A DNA stretch of 64,000 nt from Laceyella sediminis (GCF_003003125.1 NZ_PVTZ01000013.1:26745-90744), one strand, 5' to 3'; positions 17,546 through 28,514 are shown, counted from the first letter of the stretch. Numbers and translations are program-made. Notes: generated from the sequence alone by a model not told the origin.

Positions 17546-18185
17546 TGGTCGTTTCCCAACTATATCCCAAGCCGCGATGTGTTTTGATCCAGCCTGCTCC
17601 GATCTTTTCGCGGACACGGCGGATGTGCGTGTCTACGGTTCGCTCTTCCCCGATGTAATCAAGTCCCCACACCGTGTCCAGCAGTTGCTTGCGCCCGAAG
17701 ATTTGTCCCGGATGGGTGGCCAAGCATTTTACCAGTTCAAATTCGGTTTTGGTCGCCATTACGTCAACCCCGTCGCGGTAAATTTTATTTGCCCCCAAAT
17801 CGATCATGAGTGCTCCATAGCATAATCGCTGATCGGCGCCGAGAAGCCGTTTGGCCCTAGCCAACAAGATGCGCGGATCAAAGGGTTTGCGGAGGTAATC
17901 ATCTGCCCCCGCTTCCAAAGCCAACAGTTCATCTTCCACTTCACTCTTGGCAGTTAACAGCAACACTTTGGTTTCCCTGATTTTTTTCATTTCCTGGCAC
18001 ACCTGAATCCCAGAGCCGTTGGGCATCATCCAATCTAAAATGGCCAGGTCGATCGGCTTGCTATAAAACAGGCGCATGGCGGTCTCGCCGTCTCCCGCTG
18101 TCATCACCTCATATCCTTCTTTTTCAAAATAAGCTTTTAAAATCAATTGCATCGGCTTTTCGTCATCTGCTATCAACACTCGCAT
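17538..18185 (-). CDS. OmpR-family response regulator
   Basis: 215 residues. The receiver domain has the acidic pair DDE (8-10), the phospho-accepting Asp in LAILDWMMP and Lys in LRKPFDP. The winged-helix DNA-binding domain ends the protein (WGLDYIGEERTVDTHIRRVR). It is first in a regulator-kinase-glycosidase series on the minus strand and is translationally coupled to the kinase. Target genes are unknown, but the downstream glycosidase is the nearest candidate. Confidence 0.95.
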   Translation of the reverse strand: MRVLIADDEKPMQLILKAYFEKEGYEVMTAGDGETAMRLFYSKPIDLAILDWMMPNGSGIQVCQEMKKIRETKVLLLTAKSEVEDELLALEAGADDYLRKPFDPRILLARAKRLLGADQRLCYGALMIDLGANKIYRDGVDVMATKTEFELVKCLATHPGQIFGRKQLLDTVWGLDYIGEERTVDTHIRRVREKIGAGWIKTHRGLGYSWETTNE

Positions 18186-18414
18186 GGTTTCATTCCTTTG
18201 CTGAAAAATATTTCATACATAGACCTGTTTGCAAATAGGGTACGTATCGTAGTCTACCGCAAATTAACACCTTGATCGGTGAATTTTCTTTTGACATCAA
18301 GAAAGTCATGTTAGGCAAAATAAAATATATTTTCTGAAAAATGTTATAATAGAGAAACCGTTGCGGTTGTGATCAACCGACTTCTCATCACGAACTAGAC
18401 AAGGAGGAAGCGAG

Positions 18415-19035
18415 ATGGAGCCGATCGTCAACCAATTTAAAGAAATTCCCACCACTTGCATCTCTGATGCGATGAAAGGGATGAACAGCCTTGATCCTGC
18501 CATCAAACCGCTACAAGAAGAGTATAAGATCGCTGGCCGGGCGTATACGGTTAATCTGCCGGCGAACGACAACTTGGCCGTCCTGAAGGCGATCAGAGAG
18601 GCAAAGCCTGGCGATATTGTGGTCATTGATGCCAAAGGCTACATGAATAATGCCATAGCCGGTGATTTTGTGGTGGGCATGGCCCAAACGATGGGGTTGG
18701 GCGGGCTGGTTGTGGATGGTGTCATTCGCGATTCGGTCGACATCAAGGCGTTGGGGTTCCCCGTCTTTTGTCGGGGGACGACTGTGGCCGCCAGCGGCAA
18801 AGCGGGGGCGGGACAAACGGGTGTGCCCATTTCCTGCGGAGGGGCTCCGATCCATCCGGGGGACATGATCGTGGGTGATGCGGATGGGGTGATCGTGATT
18901 CCGCGCGCGTCAGAACAGGAGGTATTGCAAAAAGCGTTGGACAAATTGGCAAAAGATGAAGAACGTGCCCGTTCTCTATTGGGAAATCCCGATGCGGTCA
19001 TCCGCTACATCGACCGCATGCTAGATTCAAAATGA
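18415..19035 (+). CDS. RraA family protein (HMG aldolase-like)
   Basis: 206 residues of the RraA/dimethylmenaquinone methyltransferase-like fold. The conserved core is present: GDFVVGMAQ, GLVVDGVIRD (with the metal/substrate Arg-Asp pair) and the GDMIVGDADGVIVIP ending. Relatives are 4-hydroxy-4-methyl-2-oxoglutarate or oxaloacetate lyases; others, such as E. coli RraA, bind RNase E. Which activity applies here is not decidable. AAGGAGGA lies 10 bases before the ATG. A TATAAT hexamer at 18345-18350 may be its -10, though the -35 is poor. A terminator follows, so it is a single-gene unit. Confidence 0.85.
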   Translation: MEPIVNQFKEIPTTCISDAMKGMNSLDPAIKPLQEEYKIAGRAYTVNLPANDNLAVLKAIREAKPGDIVVIDAKGYMNNAIAGDFVVGMAQTMGLGGLVVDGVIRDSVDIKALGFPVFCRGTTVAASGKAGAGQTGVPISCGGAPIHPGDMIVGDADGVIVIPRASEQEVLQKALDKLAKDEERARSLLGNPDAVIRYIDRMLDSK

Positions 19036-19040
19036 ACTGA

Positions 19041-19085
19041 AAAGAACATCCAATCCCCTGGCGGTTGGGTGTTCTTTTCGTTTCA
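19041..19085 (+). terminator. Terminator after the RraA-like gene
   Basis: AAGAACATCCAA pairs with TTGGGTGTTCTT (one wobble), then TTCGTTTC. Confidence 0.75.
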
Positions 19086-19258
19086 TTGACAAGAAGAGTT
19101 TTGGACGAAGCGCGGTTTTTTTCGCTGTGAGAAAAGGGGGAAAAAGTTTCTCTGTCATCGAATTTCATTTTACTGTTCACAAATAATGAAAAAATCATCG
19201 GCGATATTTTTTATTGAAACATTAAAATTGAAATAGGGGCTGCGGGGTGATATTTGTA

Positions 19259-20617
19259 ATGATTGAAACGAAATCATACCCATCGCGCGCAGACAGATAT
19301 TTACAAAATCACTTGCATCCGCTTGTTATCTTTCTCCTTTTTGGAACGGCGCTTATCCGTGTTGCCGCTTTTATGAGTTTGCCGTTTTTAGCCTTTTACT
19401 TGACGTCGACATTCCATTTTAACTCCTTTCAAACAGGGGTTGTTATCGGTATGTCCGGCCTTGGAGGGGCGATCGGGGGGATCATTGGCGGAGGATTGTC
19501 CGATCTGTTCGGGCGTAGGCGTATATTAAACCTGACCATGATCGGTTGGACAAGCATTTTTTTCATGTATTTGTTTGCGTCGGAGTATGTGCATTTTATT
19601 GTGTTGAGTTTTTTGCATGGATTGTTCCGGTCATTTTTTGACCCGATTTCTCAAGCATGCATGTCAGATTTGACGTCAGAAGAAAAGCGGTTGCAGGTAT
19701 TTAGTTACCGTTATGTGGCTCTGAATGTGGGGATGGTGACGGGTCCCATGCTAGGGGCGTATTTGTTTCACTGGCTTGGCATTCAAACCTTTGCCGTCGC
19801 GGGAGCCATTTTTGCCTTGTATAGCGTGATGCTCCGGTCTCGGCTTTCCCGCTACCGTCACCGGTTGAACAAGCCTCCAGCCGAACGGCGGGCGCATTTG
19901 GTCAACTGCCTGCGGGTTATTACCCGAGATCGGGCATTGGGTTATTATATCTTGGGAGGCACGCTGTTTTTTATGGTTTACTCCCAAATGGAATCCAATT
20001 TGCCCATCTACTTGTCCAATGAAATTCCGGACGGCAGCAAGATTTATCCCATTTTGCTCGTGATTAATGCGGGCCTGGTGATTTTAATGCAACGGCTGAT
20101 CTCCAAATGGTCAGAAAAGAAACATCCGCTCAGTAGCATCGTGTTGGGTTCTTGTTTGTATACACTGGGCTTTTACTGTTTTTCAGTGAATGAAAATCCA
20201 TTCATGTTTATAGCGGGTATGTCATTTCTCACCTTTGGCGAGATGTTTATCTTTCCCGTCACCAACCAACTGACGGATCAATTGGCAGATGAGAGATACC
20301 GCGGTGCTTATTATGGGGCGGCCAATTTCGCACAGCTGGGTTTGTGCGTGGGCCCGATTCTTGGCGGGTGGCTCTTGAAGCAGTTCGATGGCTTGACCAT
20401 GTGGAATATTACCGCGGTCATTTCCATCCTGATCTTGTGGTTTTACGCCATGGGTTATCGGAAATATACTTTCAGGCGGCAGGTGGCGGTGGTGGACATC
20501 GTCTATCGGGTGTTATTGGATCTCAAATTAGTGTTTGTTGTCAAAGTGGTTCTCAAATTAATTCCATTCGCCGTTTTCTCTGGGATCATCTGGCATCTAT
20601 TGCGAAAATCCCCCTAA
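19259..20617 (+). CDS. MFS transporter, DHA1-like
   Basis: 452 residues from ATG 19259 (GGGGTGA about 7 bases upstream); an in-frame GTG at 19247 overlaps that ribosome site. About twelve membrane segments. The motif-A loop GGGLSDLFGRRRIL between helices 2 and 3 marks a drug/proton antiporter-type MFS protein. The closest group by eye is the MdtG/YttB-like efflux family, but the substrate is unknown. It is a single-gene unit flanked by terminators. Confidence 0.88.
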   Translation: MIETKSYPSRADRYLQNHLHPLVIFLLFGTALIRVAAFMSLPFLAFYLTSTFHFNSFQTGVVIGMSGLGGAIGGIIGGGLSDLFGRRRILNLTMIGWTSIFFMYLFASEYVHFIVLSFLHGLFRSFFDPISQACMSDLTSEEKRLQVFSYRYVALNVGMVTGPMLGAYLFHWLGIQTFAVAGAIFALYSVMLRSRLSRYRHRLNKPPAERRAHLVNCLRVITRDRALGYYILGGTLFFMVYSQMESNLPIYLSNEIPDGSKIYPILLVINAGLVILMQRLISKWSEKKHPLSSIVLGSCLYTLGFYCFSVNENPFMFIAGMSFLTFGEMFIFPVTNQLTDQLADERYRGAYYGAANFAQLGLCVGPILGGWLLKQFDGLTMWNITAVISILILWFYAMGYRKYTFRRQVAVVDIVYRVLLDLKLVFVVKVVLKLIPFAVFSGIIWHLLRKSP

Positions 20618-20629
20618 TCGATGAGCACT

Positions 20630-20662
20630 CCCCGTGCTGGCTTTTGCCGCGCGGGGTTTTTC
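20630..20662 (+). terminator. Terminator after the MFS gene
   Basis: CCCCGTGC pairs with GCGCGGGG (one wobble), followed by TTTTTC. Confidence 0.75.
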
Positions 20663-20684
20663 TGTGTGGAGAGAAGTTATTTTC

Positions 20685-20743
20685 TTGACAAAAAGGTTAA
20701 CTGACATTAATATTTAGGTTTGTGTTATATTCATGTCATATAA
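20685..20743 (+). promoter_or_regulatory. marR promoter with candidate operator
   Basis: TTGACA (20685-20690), a 17-base spacer and TAATAT (20708-20713). Downstream, TTATAT-N7-ATATAA (20725-20743) is an inverted repeat placed where a MarR-type autorepressor would bind. Confidence 0.6.
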
Positions 20744-20771
20744 TTAATTGTGCGGTTTAATATTTGGGGTG

Positions 20772-21212
20772 ATGATCATTCAAAATATGGACTCCTACAT
20801 CAACCGATTGTTCCGTGCAATCATGCTGGCGATGGAGCAGATGAAGCCTGGGTTGAAAAAGAGCTTGGAAGAGGAAGGAGTGACTTCGACCCAATTTTAC
20901 ATTTTGCTCTATCTGCTGAAGAACGGGGGAAGCAAAGTGTCCGACCTGGCCAAGTGGATGGAGGTGAAACCCAGTGCGGTGACGACGATTATCGACCGAC
21001 TGGTGCACCATGGGTTTGTCTCACGGGAACATGACGAGGCGGATCGCAGAATTGTCCGCATCCGCTTGACCGAGGGTGGAAAGGAACGATTGGAAGGGAT
21101 CAAGAGCAAGCGCTTAAACATTCTCAAAGAGCAGTTGACGCATCTGTCCGAGGCGGAGATTCGGATGCTTACGGACTTGTGTGAAAAAATCGCGGGCATT
21201 ACGCCTGAATAG
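20772..21212 (+). CDS. MarR family transcriptional regulator
   Basis: About 146 residues with a MarR winged helix: helix-turn-helix LAKWMEVKPSAVTTIIDRL and wing HDEADRRIVRIRLTEGG. Such dimeric repressors often respond to toxic small molecules and control a neighbouring pump. The DHA2-type exporter gene starts 105 bases downstream on the same strand. The start is uncertain: ATG 20772 sits directly on the GGGGTG sequence, while ATG 20787 (141 residues) is a little far from it; the open frame reaches a GTG at 20748. Confidence 0.9.
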   Translation: MIIQNMDSYINRLFRAIMLAMEQMKPGLKKSLEEEGVTSTQFYILLYLLKNGGSKVSDLAKWMEVKPSAVTTIIDRLVHHGFVSREHDEADRRIVRIRLTEGGKERLEGIKSKRLNILKEQLTHLSEAEIRMLTDLCEKIAGITPE

Positions 21213-21308
21213 AAAGGAGTTCGCAAGAGGAAGAGCAAAACAAGATGTTTTTTCTCATCCGCGAACGATTAGAAATCATCGTTTGTCAAAATTATATATT
21301 TGAAATGA

Positions 21309-22931
<1,623 letters not shown>

Positions 22932-22946
22932 GCCGCACAATAGATG

Positions 22947-22986
22947 AAAAAACTCCAGGCACTGTAGCGTGCCTGGAGTTTTTTGT
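22947..22986. terminator. Bidirectional terminator between emrB-like and floT genes
   Basis: AACTCCAGGCAC pairs perfectly with GTGCCTGGAGTT; T-tract on the right and A-tract on the left serve the two convergent genes. Confidence 0.92.
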
Positions 22987-24494
22987 TATTCTTTCTCTGT
23001 TAATTTCGCAGTCGGTTCCGCCGATTTGACCGGAATATGGTTGGTTTGGGTCAACCCTTGGATGATTTGATTCAAGTCGATGCCGGAGACGCTTTTTAGC
23101 ATTTCCGGAGTTTGCGCCATCAAATTGGTGACATAATTGCTCACTTTGGCGGCACCTTGGCCGTTTTCGCCAGAAGCGTCAACCACGGTCAACTTATCGA
23201 TGTTGCTCAGCGGTTGAGCGACTTGTTTAGCTAGTTCAGGCAGCATTTTGGCGATGAGATCAAGCACAGCGGCTTGCCCGTAACTTTCAAACGCTTCCGC
23301 CAGCTTTTGTTTGGCTTCTGCTTCTGCCAACCCTTTGGCACGGATGACTTCTGCTTGGGCAATCCCTTCCAATTTCTCTACTTCCGCTTTAGCCAATCCT
23401 TTGGCTTTGACTGCTTCCGCTTCGGCATTCCCTTTGGCCTTGATCGTAGAGGCTTCTGCTAGGGCGCGGGCTTCCTGTTCAAAGCGGAGAGCCTTGGCTT
23501 CCTGTTCTTTGGCGTAGCGGTCGGCGTCTGCTTTTTTGCGTACTTCGGCATCGTATTGTTTTTCACGGCGTGTAATTTCTTTTTCTTCCAATTCGATCAT
23601 TTTTTGCTTTTTGACCAGTTCGATTTCCATCTGTTCGCGAACCACTTGTTGTTTAAAACGGTTCTCTTGCAAATGGTAAGCTTGGTCTGCTTCCGCCCGT
23701 TTCATATCCTGTTCGATTTTAAATTCGGAGATGCGCAGTTCTTTGTTCTTTTGCGCTTCAGCGATGTTGGTTTCAGAAATGAGAGAAGCTTTGGTTCCTT
23801 CTTCACGCGCTTTGGCGGTTTGGATTTCTGTGTCGCGGATGGCGTTGGCTTCGGCGATGTCGGCGTCGCGGCGCACCATGGCGATGCGGGGCCGGCCGAG
23901 TGCTTCGAGGTAGCCGTTTTTGTCGCGCACGTCTTTGATGGTGAACGACACGATCTGCAAGCCCATTTTCTTCAGGTCGCGTGCGGCGACGGTTTGCACT
24001 TCTTGGGCGAATTTCTCCCGGTTTTTGTACACTTCTTCTACTGTCATCGTGCCAAGAATGGCGCGCAGATGCCCTTCCAGCACTTCACGGGCTTCGTCGT
24101 TCAATACGTCATCACTTTTGCCCATGAACTGCTCAGCTGCTGTCGCCACATCTTCCAAAGCCCCGCCGATCTTGATGATGGCGACGCCGTCCACCATGAT
24201 CGGCACGCCTTGTTCGGTGTAGACTTCAGGGGTGGAAACAGTCAACTTATGGGACAGTAGGCTCAATTTTTCGGCCCGTTGGAAGATGGGAACGATAAAA
24301 GCGCCACCGCCGCGAATGATTTTGATTTTCTTGTTAGCGTCATCGGTCAATACATTTTTGCTTCCCAACATGCTTCCGGTGACAATCATGGCTTCATCTG
24401 CGCCTACGGTTTTGTAACGGGCCCAAAAGGCTATCCCAAGAAAAACCAATGCAGCGAATACGACCAAAATAATTTCGAATGTTGCCAAATGCAT
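22986..24494 (-). CDS. floT: Flotillin FloT
   Basis: 502 residues. An N-terminal membrane segment is followed by an SPFH/band-7 domain and a long Ala/Glu/Lys-rich coiled coil with repeated AEA units (roughly residues 200-410), then a C-terminal flotillin domain (LTVVDASGENGQGAAKVSNYV). Flotillins organise fluid-membrane microdomains and help assemble signalling and secretion complexes. ATG 24494 follows AAAGGAG; a TTG codon directly before it is the alternative. It is 23 bases downstream of the NfeD-family gene, the yuaF-floT arrangement of B. subtilis. Confidence 0.95.
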   Translation of the reverse strand: MHLATFEIILVVFAALVFLGIAFWARYKTVGADEAMIVTGSMLGSKNVLTDDANKKIKIIRGGGAFIVPIFQRAEKLSLLSHKLTVSTPEVYTEQGVPIMVDGVAIIKIGGALEDVATAAEQFMGKSDDVLNDEAREVLEGHLRAILGTMTVEEVYKNREKFAQEVQTVAARDLKKMGLQIVSFTIKDVRDKNGYLEALGRPRIAMVRRDADIAEANAIRDTEIQTAKAREEGTKASLISETNIAEAQKNKELRISEFKIEQDMKRAEADQAYHLQENRFKQQVVREQMEIELVKKQKMIELEEKEITRREKQYDAEVRKKADADRYAKEQEAKALRFEQEARALAEASTIKAKGNAEAEAVKAKGLAKAEVEKLEGIAQAEVIRAKGLAEAEAKQKLAEAFESYGQAAVLDLIAKMLPELAKQVAQPLSNIDKLTVVDASGENGQGAAKVSNYVTNLMAQTPEMLKSVSGIDLNQIIQGLTQTNHIPVKSAEPTAKLTEKE

Positions 24495-24517
24495 CAATCT
24501 CCTTTCAATTTCGATAG

Positions 24518-25018
24518 CTAGCGTGAAGATACATATAAAACTTGGTCTTTCACGTCGATGACGATTACGGTGGAACCCATGGGAATTTCTGTTTGCTCGT
24601 AGCTTGCGGCAATTTGATTGGTTTGGCCAGCGGCGGTAAGAATCATGACTTCTCCAAAACCATGGCTGGGAATGGTGACGGTCACTTCTCCTTTTTTACC
24701 CCGCAAATCGGCCAAGCGAAACCCAGTGGAATTTTCCGTTAATTTACTTGGCCGCACAATCCCGATGTACAACAGAATGGAGGAAAGCACGGCGGAGATT
24801 AGCGCCCCGGCTAGACTGGCAATGCTGGAGAGCGAGGTGGCTTGGCTTAGAATTAATCCAGCTCCGCCGAACACGGTGATCGCCCCAACCAGGGTGACCG
24901 GATGAATAGCTGGGATGCCGATGTCGACATCCATGAGGCCGTCTCCAATCAAAAGCATGACAATGGCGAACAGGAATCCGCCGGCTAGACACCCCCAAAA
25001 AATGATGTGCAGATCCAT
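24518..25018 (-). CDS. yuaF: NfeD-family membrane protein (YuaF-like)
   Basis: 166 residues: three to four membrane segments in the first half, then an OB-fold domain at about residues 98-166 (LRGKKGEVTVTIPSHGFGEV, ending VKDQVLYVSSR). NfeD proteins accompany flotillins/stomatins in membrane domains. AAAGGAGG stands 6-7 bases before the ATG. In B. subtilis the pair is SigW-controlled. Here a CGTA element occurs upstream on the minus strand but I could not place a convincing SigW -35. Confidence 0.9.
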   Translation of the reverse strand: MDLHIIFWGCLAGGFLFAIVMLLIGDGLMDVDIGIPAIHPVTLVGAITVFGGAGLILSQATSLSSIASLAGALISAVLSSILLYIGIVRPSKLTENSTGFRLADLRGKKGEVTVTIPSHGFGEVMILTAAGQTNQIAASYEQTEIPMGSTVIVIDVKDQVLYVSSR

Positions 25019-25231
25019 GTGGCGCCTCCTTTGCAGCTTCTCTTTTTATTATACGAAAAGAAGAAATAACGTGGCTTGTCAATTTTAGAAATATTATTTT
25101 ATAGAAAATAATCTTGGTAAAAGGTCTGGACAGCTGCTTTGTAGTGAGAGTGATTTCCCAACTCCCGCTTGACACGCGATCAATATTGTTAAAATAATGA
25201 ATAAATGGAAAAGTCAAGGGGGTTGGGGAGT

Positions 25232-25771
25232 TTGCATATTAAATGGGGTTGTCTTGTTTGGGCTTGCTTAGCCGTGACGGGTTGTGCCAGCGATGTACCT
25301 GTTAGCGATGACAAGCCGTCTGTCACCGTCAACCTGTTGAATTCGCAAGGAGTCAAGATCGGCACCGCGGTGTTAACAGAAGAGAAGGCCGGAGAAGGGG
25401 TGAAAATCCAGCTCAAGGCGAGCAAGCTTTCTCCAGGGCCACATGGCTTCCACATTCATGAAACGGGTCAATGCACACCGCCCGATTTCAAATCGGCGGG
25501 CGGACATTTTAATCCTCATCACAAAGCGCATGGAAAGTTGAACCCCAACGGCGCCCATGCCGGCGATTTGGATAATATCGTCGCTGATGCAAAGGGCAAT
25601 GTGCACAGCGAGCAAGTGGCCAAGGGAGTCACTCTGGCCAAAGGCCAGCCGCATTCGTTGTTTAAAAGCGGGGGGACGTCCTTGGTAATTCATGAAGGAC
25701 CAGATGATTTGAAAACCGATCCTGCGGGAAATTCGGGAAAACGGGTTGCCTGTGGCGTTATTCAGCCATGA
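25232..25771 (+). CDS. sodC: Cu/Zn superoxide dismutase lipoprotein
   Basis: 179 residues from a TTG at 25232 that follows AAGGGGG by 8 bases; this start places a clean lipobox (LAVTGC) at the N-terminus, whereas an ATG at 25205 would add nine polar residues. The metal ligands are all visible: HIH (GFHIHE), His in GGHFNP, His in KAHGKLNP, His and Asp in GAHAGDLDN and the late His in LVIHEGPDD. The two disulfide Cys are in TGQCTPP and VACGVI. It should dismutate superoxide outside the membrane. B. subtilis YojM lacks a full Cu site; this copy appears complete. TTGACA at 25169 is a likely -35. Confidence 0.92.
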   Translation: MHIKWGCLVWACLAVTGCASDVPVSDDKPSVTVNLLNSQGVKIGTAVLTEEKAGEGVKIQLKASKLSPGPHGFHIHETGQCTPPDFKSAGGHFNPHHKAHGKLNPNGAHAGDLDNIVADAKGNVHSEQVAKGVTLAKGQPHSLFKSGGTSLVIHEGPDDLKTDPAGNSGKRVACGVIQP

Positions 25772-25851
25772 TTGGGTTGATCGGGAAAATCTCTTTGCTC
25801 ATCTCTGGTTCGTTTTGGGCACAATAGAGGGAAGCTGTGAAGCGCTCTTTC

Positions 25852-25896
25852 TTGACGCAGATGGTTTATTTATATAAAGTAACTAACATAAAGTAA
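25852..25896 (+). promoter_or_regulatory. Promoter and direct-repeat operator of the dioxygenase gene
   Basis: TTGACG (25852-25857) is followed by TATAAA/TAAAGT at the -10 position. ATAAAGTAA occurs twice (25874-25882 and 25888-25896), 14 bases apart, covering the -10 and the likely start of transcription. Confidence 0.45.
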
Positions 25897-25928
25897 TTTT
25901 AAATCATCGTACGTTCGGAGGGGTTTTC

Positions 25929-26696
25929 ATGCTTCCCGCCTTATTTTTGGCACATGGATCGCCGATGTTGGCTATCGAACAGACAGATTACACGCAGTTT
26001 CTTGAGCGGCTCGGCCAAACGTTTAAACCAAAAGCGATTGTCATTTTTTCAGCGCATTGGGAAAGTGAAGTGCAAAGCATTTCCTCCACTGATGGCGTGT
26101 ATGAAACGATTCATGATTTTTATGGTTTTCCAGAAGAGCTATACGCCATTCGCTATCCGGCCAAAGGATCGGTACAGTTAGCCGAACGGTTGGCTGAGAT
26201 GTTTGCTGATGGTGGGATCGAGGTTCGTAAAGACCGCTCACGGGGATTGGATCATGGTTCATGGACGCTGTTGCATCGTATGTACCCACAAGCCGATATA
26301 CCGGTAATCCAGCTTTCTGTCCATCCTTTTTTGCCTCCTGAGACACAGTTCAATATAGGGGCATGTTTGCGCGGAATCGGAGACCAAGGGATCTTGGTGA
26401 TCGGAAGCGGTGTGACCGTGCATAATTTGCGGGAGCTCAAGTGGGAACAGACCACCTCTGAACCTTGGGCCGTCTCCTTTGACGATTGGCTGGTGGAAAA
26501 GGTGCAAGCCAAGGATTGGGACAACTTGTTCCGATACGCAGAGTTGGCCCCTTATGCCGGCATGGCCGTCCCCAGACCGGAACACTTTGTCCCGCTTTTC
26601 ATCGCCATGGGTAGCGGAAGTCCGCAGGCGGAAGCCAAAGTGCTACACCGTAGTTATGACTTGGGAACATTGAGCTATCTGTGCCTGCAATTTTAA
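25929..26696 (+). CDS. DODA-type extradiol ring-cleavage dioxygenase family protein
   Basis: 255 residues of the LigB/4,5-DOPA dioxygenase (YgiD) family. Probable metal ligands are His9 (LAHGSP), His in FSAHWES and His in GSGVTVHNLR; DHGSWTLLHRMYP is another family block. Enzymes of this group open catechol-type rings with a Zn or Fe centre; Bacillus relatives belong to catechol/quinone-stress regulons. GGAGG is 8 bases before the ATG. The direct repeats in its promoter suggest control by a redox or quinone repressor not encoded nearby. Confidence 0.88.
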   Translation: MLPALFLAHGSPMLAIEQTDYTQFLERLGQTFKPKAIVIFSAHWESEVQSISSTDGVYETIHDFYGFPEELYAIRYPAKGSVQLAERLAEMFADGGIEVRKDRSRGLDHGSWTLLHRMYPQADIPVIQLSVHPFLPPETQFNIGACLRGIGDQGILVIGSGVTVHNLRELKWEQTTSEPWAVSFDDWLVEKVQAKDWDNLFRYAELAPYAGMAVPRPEHFVPLFIAMGSGSPQAEAKVLHRSYDLGTLSYLCLQF

Positions 26697-26815
26697 GGAG
26701 CGATCACCTTATTACCAAGGAAGACTCTAGGACTGTCTGGCAAAACAAGTGGGCGCGTGCTTCATCAGGCGTGAAGTAAATGGAAATGCGTTTTTATCAA
26801 CTATACCCCTAAACG

Positions 26816-26858
26816 AAAAGTCCTTTTTTCGAGAAGTTTCGGAAAAAGGACTTTTTTG
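26816..26858 (+). terminator. Terminator after the dioxygenase gene
   Basis: AAAAGTCCTTTTTTC pairs with GGAAAAAGGACTTTT; T-run follows. Confidence 0.85.
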
Positions 26859-26979
26859 TATGTATAGATGATCGTGATAGATTTCAGTCCATCGAACGGA
26901 AAGATTCTGGTTTGTATATTATTTGGATAGGTATTATTATCATTTATATCGGACATGCATCTTGGGGGAGGTTAACAAC

Positions 26980-28500
26980 ATGACAACGATTGGAAAATTG
27001 TTAGATGCGCGTGCCGCATTATCACCAGGACTGGAAGCCTTGGTGAGTCACGGTGAACGGATCACGTTCCAGGAATATAAAGAAAAGGTTAATCAATTGG
27101 CTAACTATCTATTGGATTTGCACGTGGAACCTGGTGACCGCGTTGCATTTATTTGCAAAAATACATACGCTTTTCCTATCATATATTTGGCTGCGGCCAA
27201 GATCGGTGCCATTGCCGTGCCGATCAACACACGGTTGAAACCGGCCGAGGTTCGATACATCGTTGAGGACTGCCAAGCGAAAATCCTGTTTTACGATGAA
27301 GAGTTCAGGGAGGCACTGACCTCGCTTCCTCCATGTGTCGAAAAAGTGATCCGCGCAGCGGTGGGAGAAGAGATGGACGAGCATTTCAAGAGCATCTTTG
27401 AAATCGCCTCCACTAAGGAGCCGGCCGCGACGGTCACTGAATGGGATACTGCCATGATCATTTATACCTCTGGTACCACCGGCCAGCCCAAAGGCGTGAT
27501 GTGTACTCATGCCAATGTGTACGCGGCGGGAGTAGCCAATGTCAACACGCTTGATTTGCGTTTTGCTGATCGCTTTTTGTTTGTGACGCCACTGTTTCAC
27601 GTCAGTGGGATGGTGTTTATCGTCAACGCTTTGATTCGCGGTATCACGTTGGTGATGGCGCCCAACTTCACCCCTTCCCAATTGTGGGAGCTGATTGACG
27701 AAGAGAAGATCAACAACATGATGTCGGTGCCGGCGATGTTGCCGTTTATGTTGGAAATGTTGAAAACGATCGACAAGGATTTGTTCAGCCTGCGGGGAAT
27801 CGTCTGCGGCGGGTCCCGGGTGCCCGAACGGCTTATCAGGGAGTTTGACGATCTTGGCTTCTCTATCATCCAGGTGTACGGCGCGACGGAATACACGGGC
27901 GCGATTACGTACTTCTTGCCGGAGATGGACTTGAATCGATGCCATTCGGCCGGCAAGGGGCTGTATCTGACCCAAATCAAAATCCTTGATCCGCTGACAG
28001 GCCAAGAATGCCCGACGGGGGAAATCGGGGAGATTGTGGTGCGCGGCGACTCGGTGTTCGCAGGTTATTGGAACAATCAAGAGGAAACGGACAAGGTGCT
28101 GAAAAACGGCTGGTACTATACCAAAGATGTGGGGAAATTGGATGAAGACGGCTACTTGTATGTGATCGACCGCCTGCGGGACATGGTGATCTGCGGGGGA
28201 GAGAAAGTGTTCCCCGCCCAAGTGGAAGACGTAATCCATCAACTGGACGGCGTTGCGGAAGTGGCGGTGGTAGGGGTCAAAGACCCTGTATGGGGTGAGC
28301 TCCCCCGGGCATATGTGGTTAAAGCCGACGGTGCTTCGTTGACAGAGGATGACGTTATGACCCATGCGCGGCGCCATCTGGCCGATTATAAGTTGATCGA
28401 TGTGGAATTTATCAATGAGTTGCCAAAAAACAGCATGGGCAAGGTGTTGAAGTATGTGTTGCGCGCCCATGCGAACAATGAGAGCCCCACTAAAGTATAA
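26980..28500 (+). CDS. Acyl-CoA synthetase (AMP-binding, FadD-like)
   Basis: 506 residues of the ANL adenylate-forming superfamily. The P-loop is YTSGTTGQPKGV, the A5 motif is VYGATEYTG, and the catalytic Lys is in KNSMGKVLK near the C-terminus; GWYYTKDVG is the hinge/adenylate motif. It should activate a fatty or related carboxylic acid as acyl-AMP and then acyl-CoA. ATG 26980 follows GGGAGGT by 8 bases; the 19 codons upstream have no ribosome site. The substrate is unknown. The next gene lies beyond a terminator, so it is its own unit. Confidence 0.9.
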   Translation: MTTIGKLLDARAALSPGLEALVSHGERITFQEYKEKVNQLANYLLDLHVEPGDRVAFICKNTYAFPIIYLAAAKIGAIAVPINTRLKPAEVRYIVEDCQAKILFYDEEFREALTSLPPCVEKVIRAAVGEEMDEHFKSIFEIASTKEPAATVTEWDTAMIIYTSGTTGQPKGVMCTHANVYAAGVANVNTLDLRFADRFLFVTPLFHVSGMVFIVNALIRGITLVMAPNFTPSQLWELIDEEKINNMMSVPAMLPFMLEMLKTIDKDLFSLRGIVCGGSRVPERLIREFDDLGFSIIQVYGATEYTGAITYFLPEMDLNRCHSAGKGLYLTQIKILDPLTGQECPTGEIGEIVVRGDSVFAGYWNNQEETDKVLKNGWYYTKDVGKLDEDGYLYVIDRLRDMVICGGEKVFPAQVEDVIHQLDGVAEVAVVGVKDPVWGELPRAYVVKADGASLTEDDVMTHARRHLADYKLIDVEFINELPKNSMGKVLKYVLRAHANNESPTKV

Positions 28501-28514
28501 AGGAATGGTTAGGT

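Noticed and set aside
25030..25110. SigW promoter for the yuaF-floT operon
   Set aside because: A CGTA element is present but I found no TGAAAC at the required spacing.
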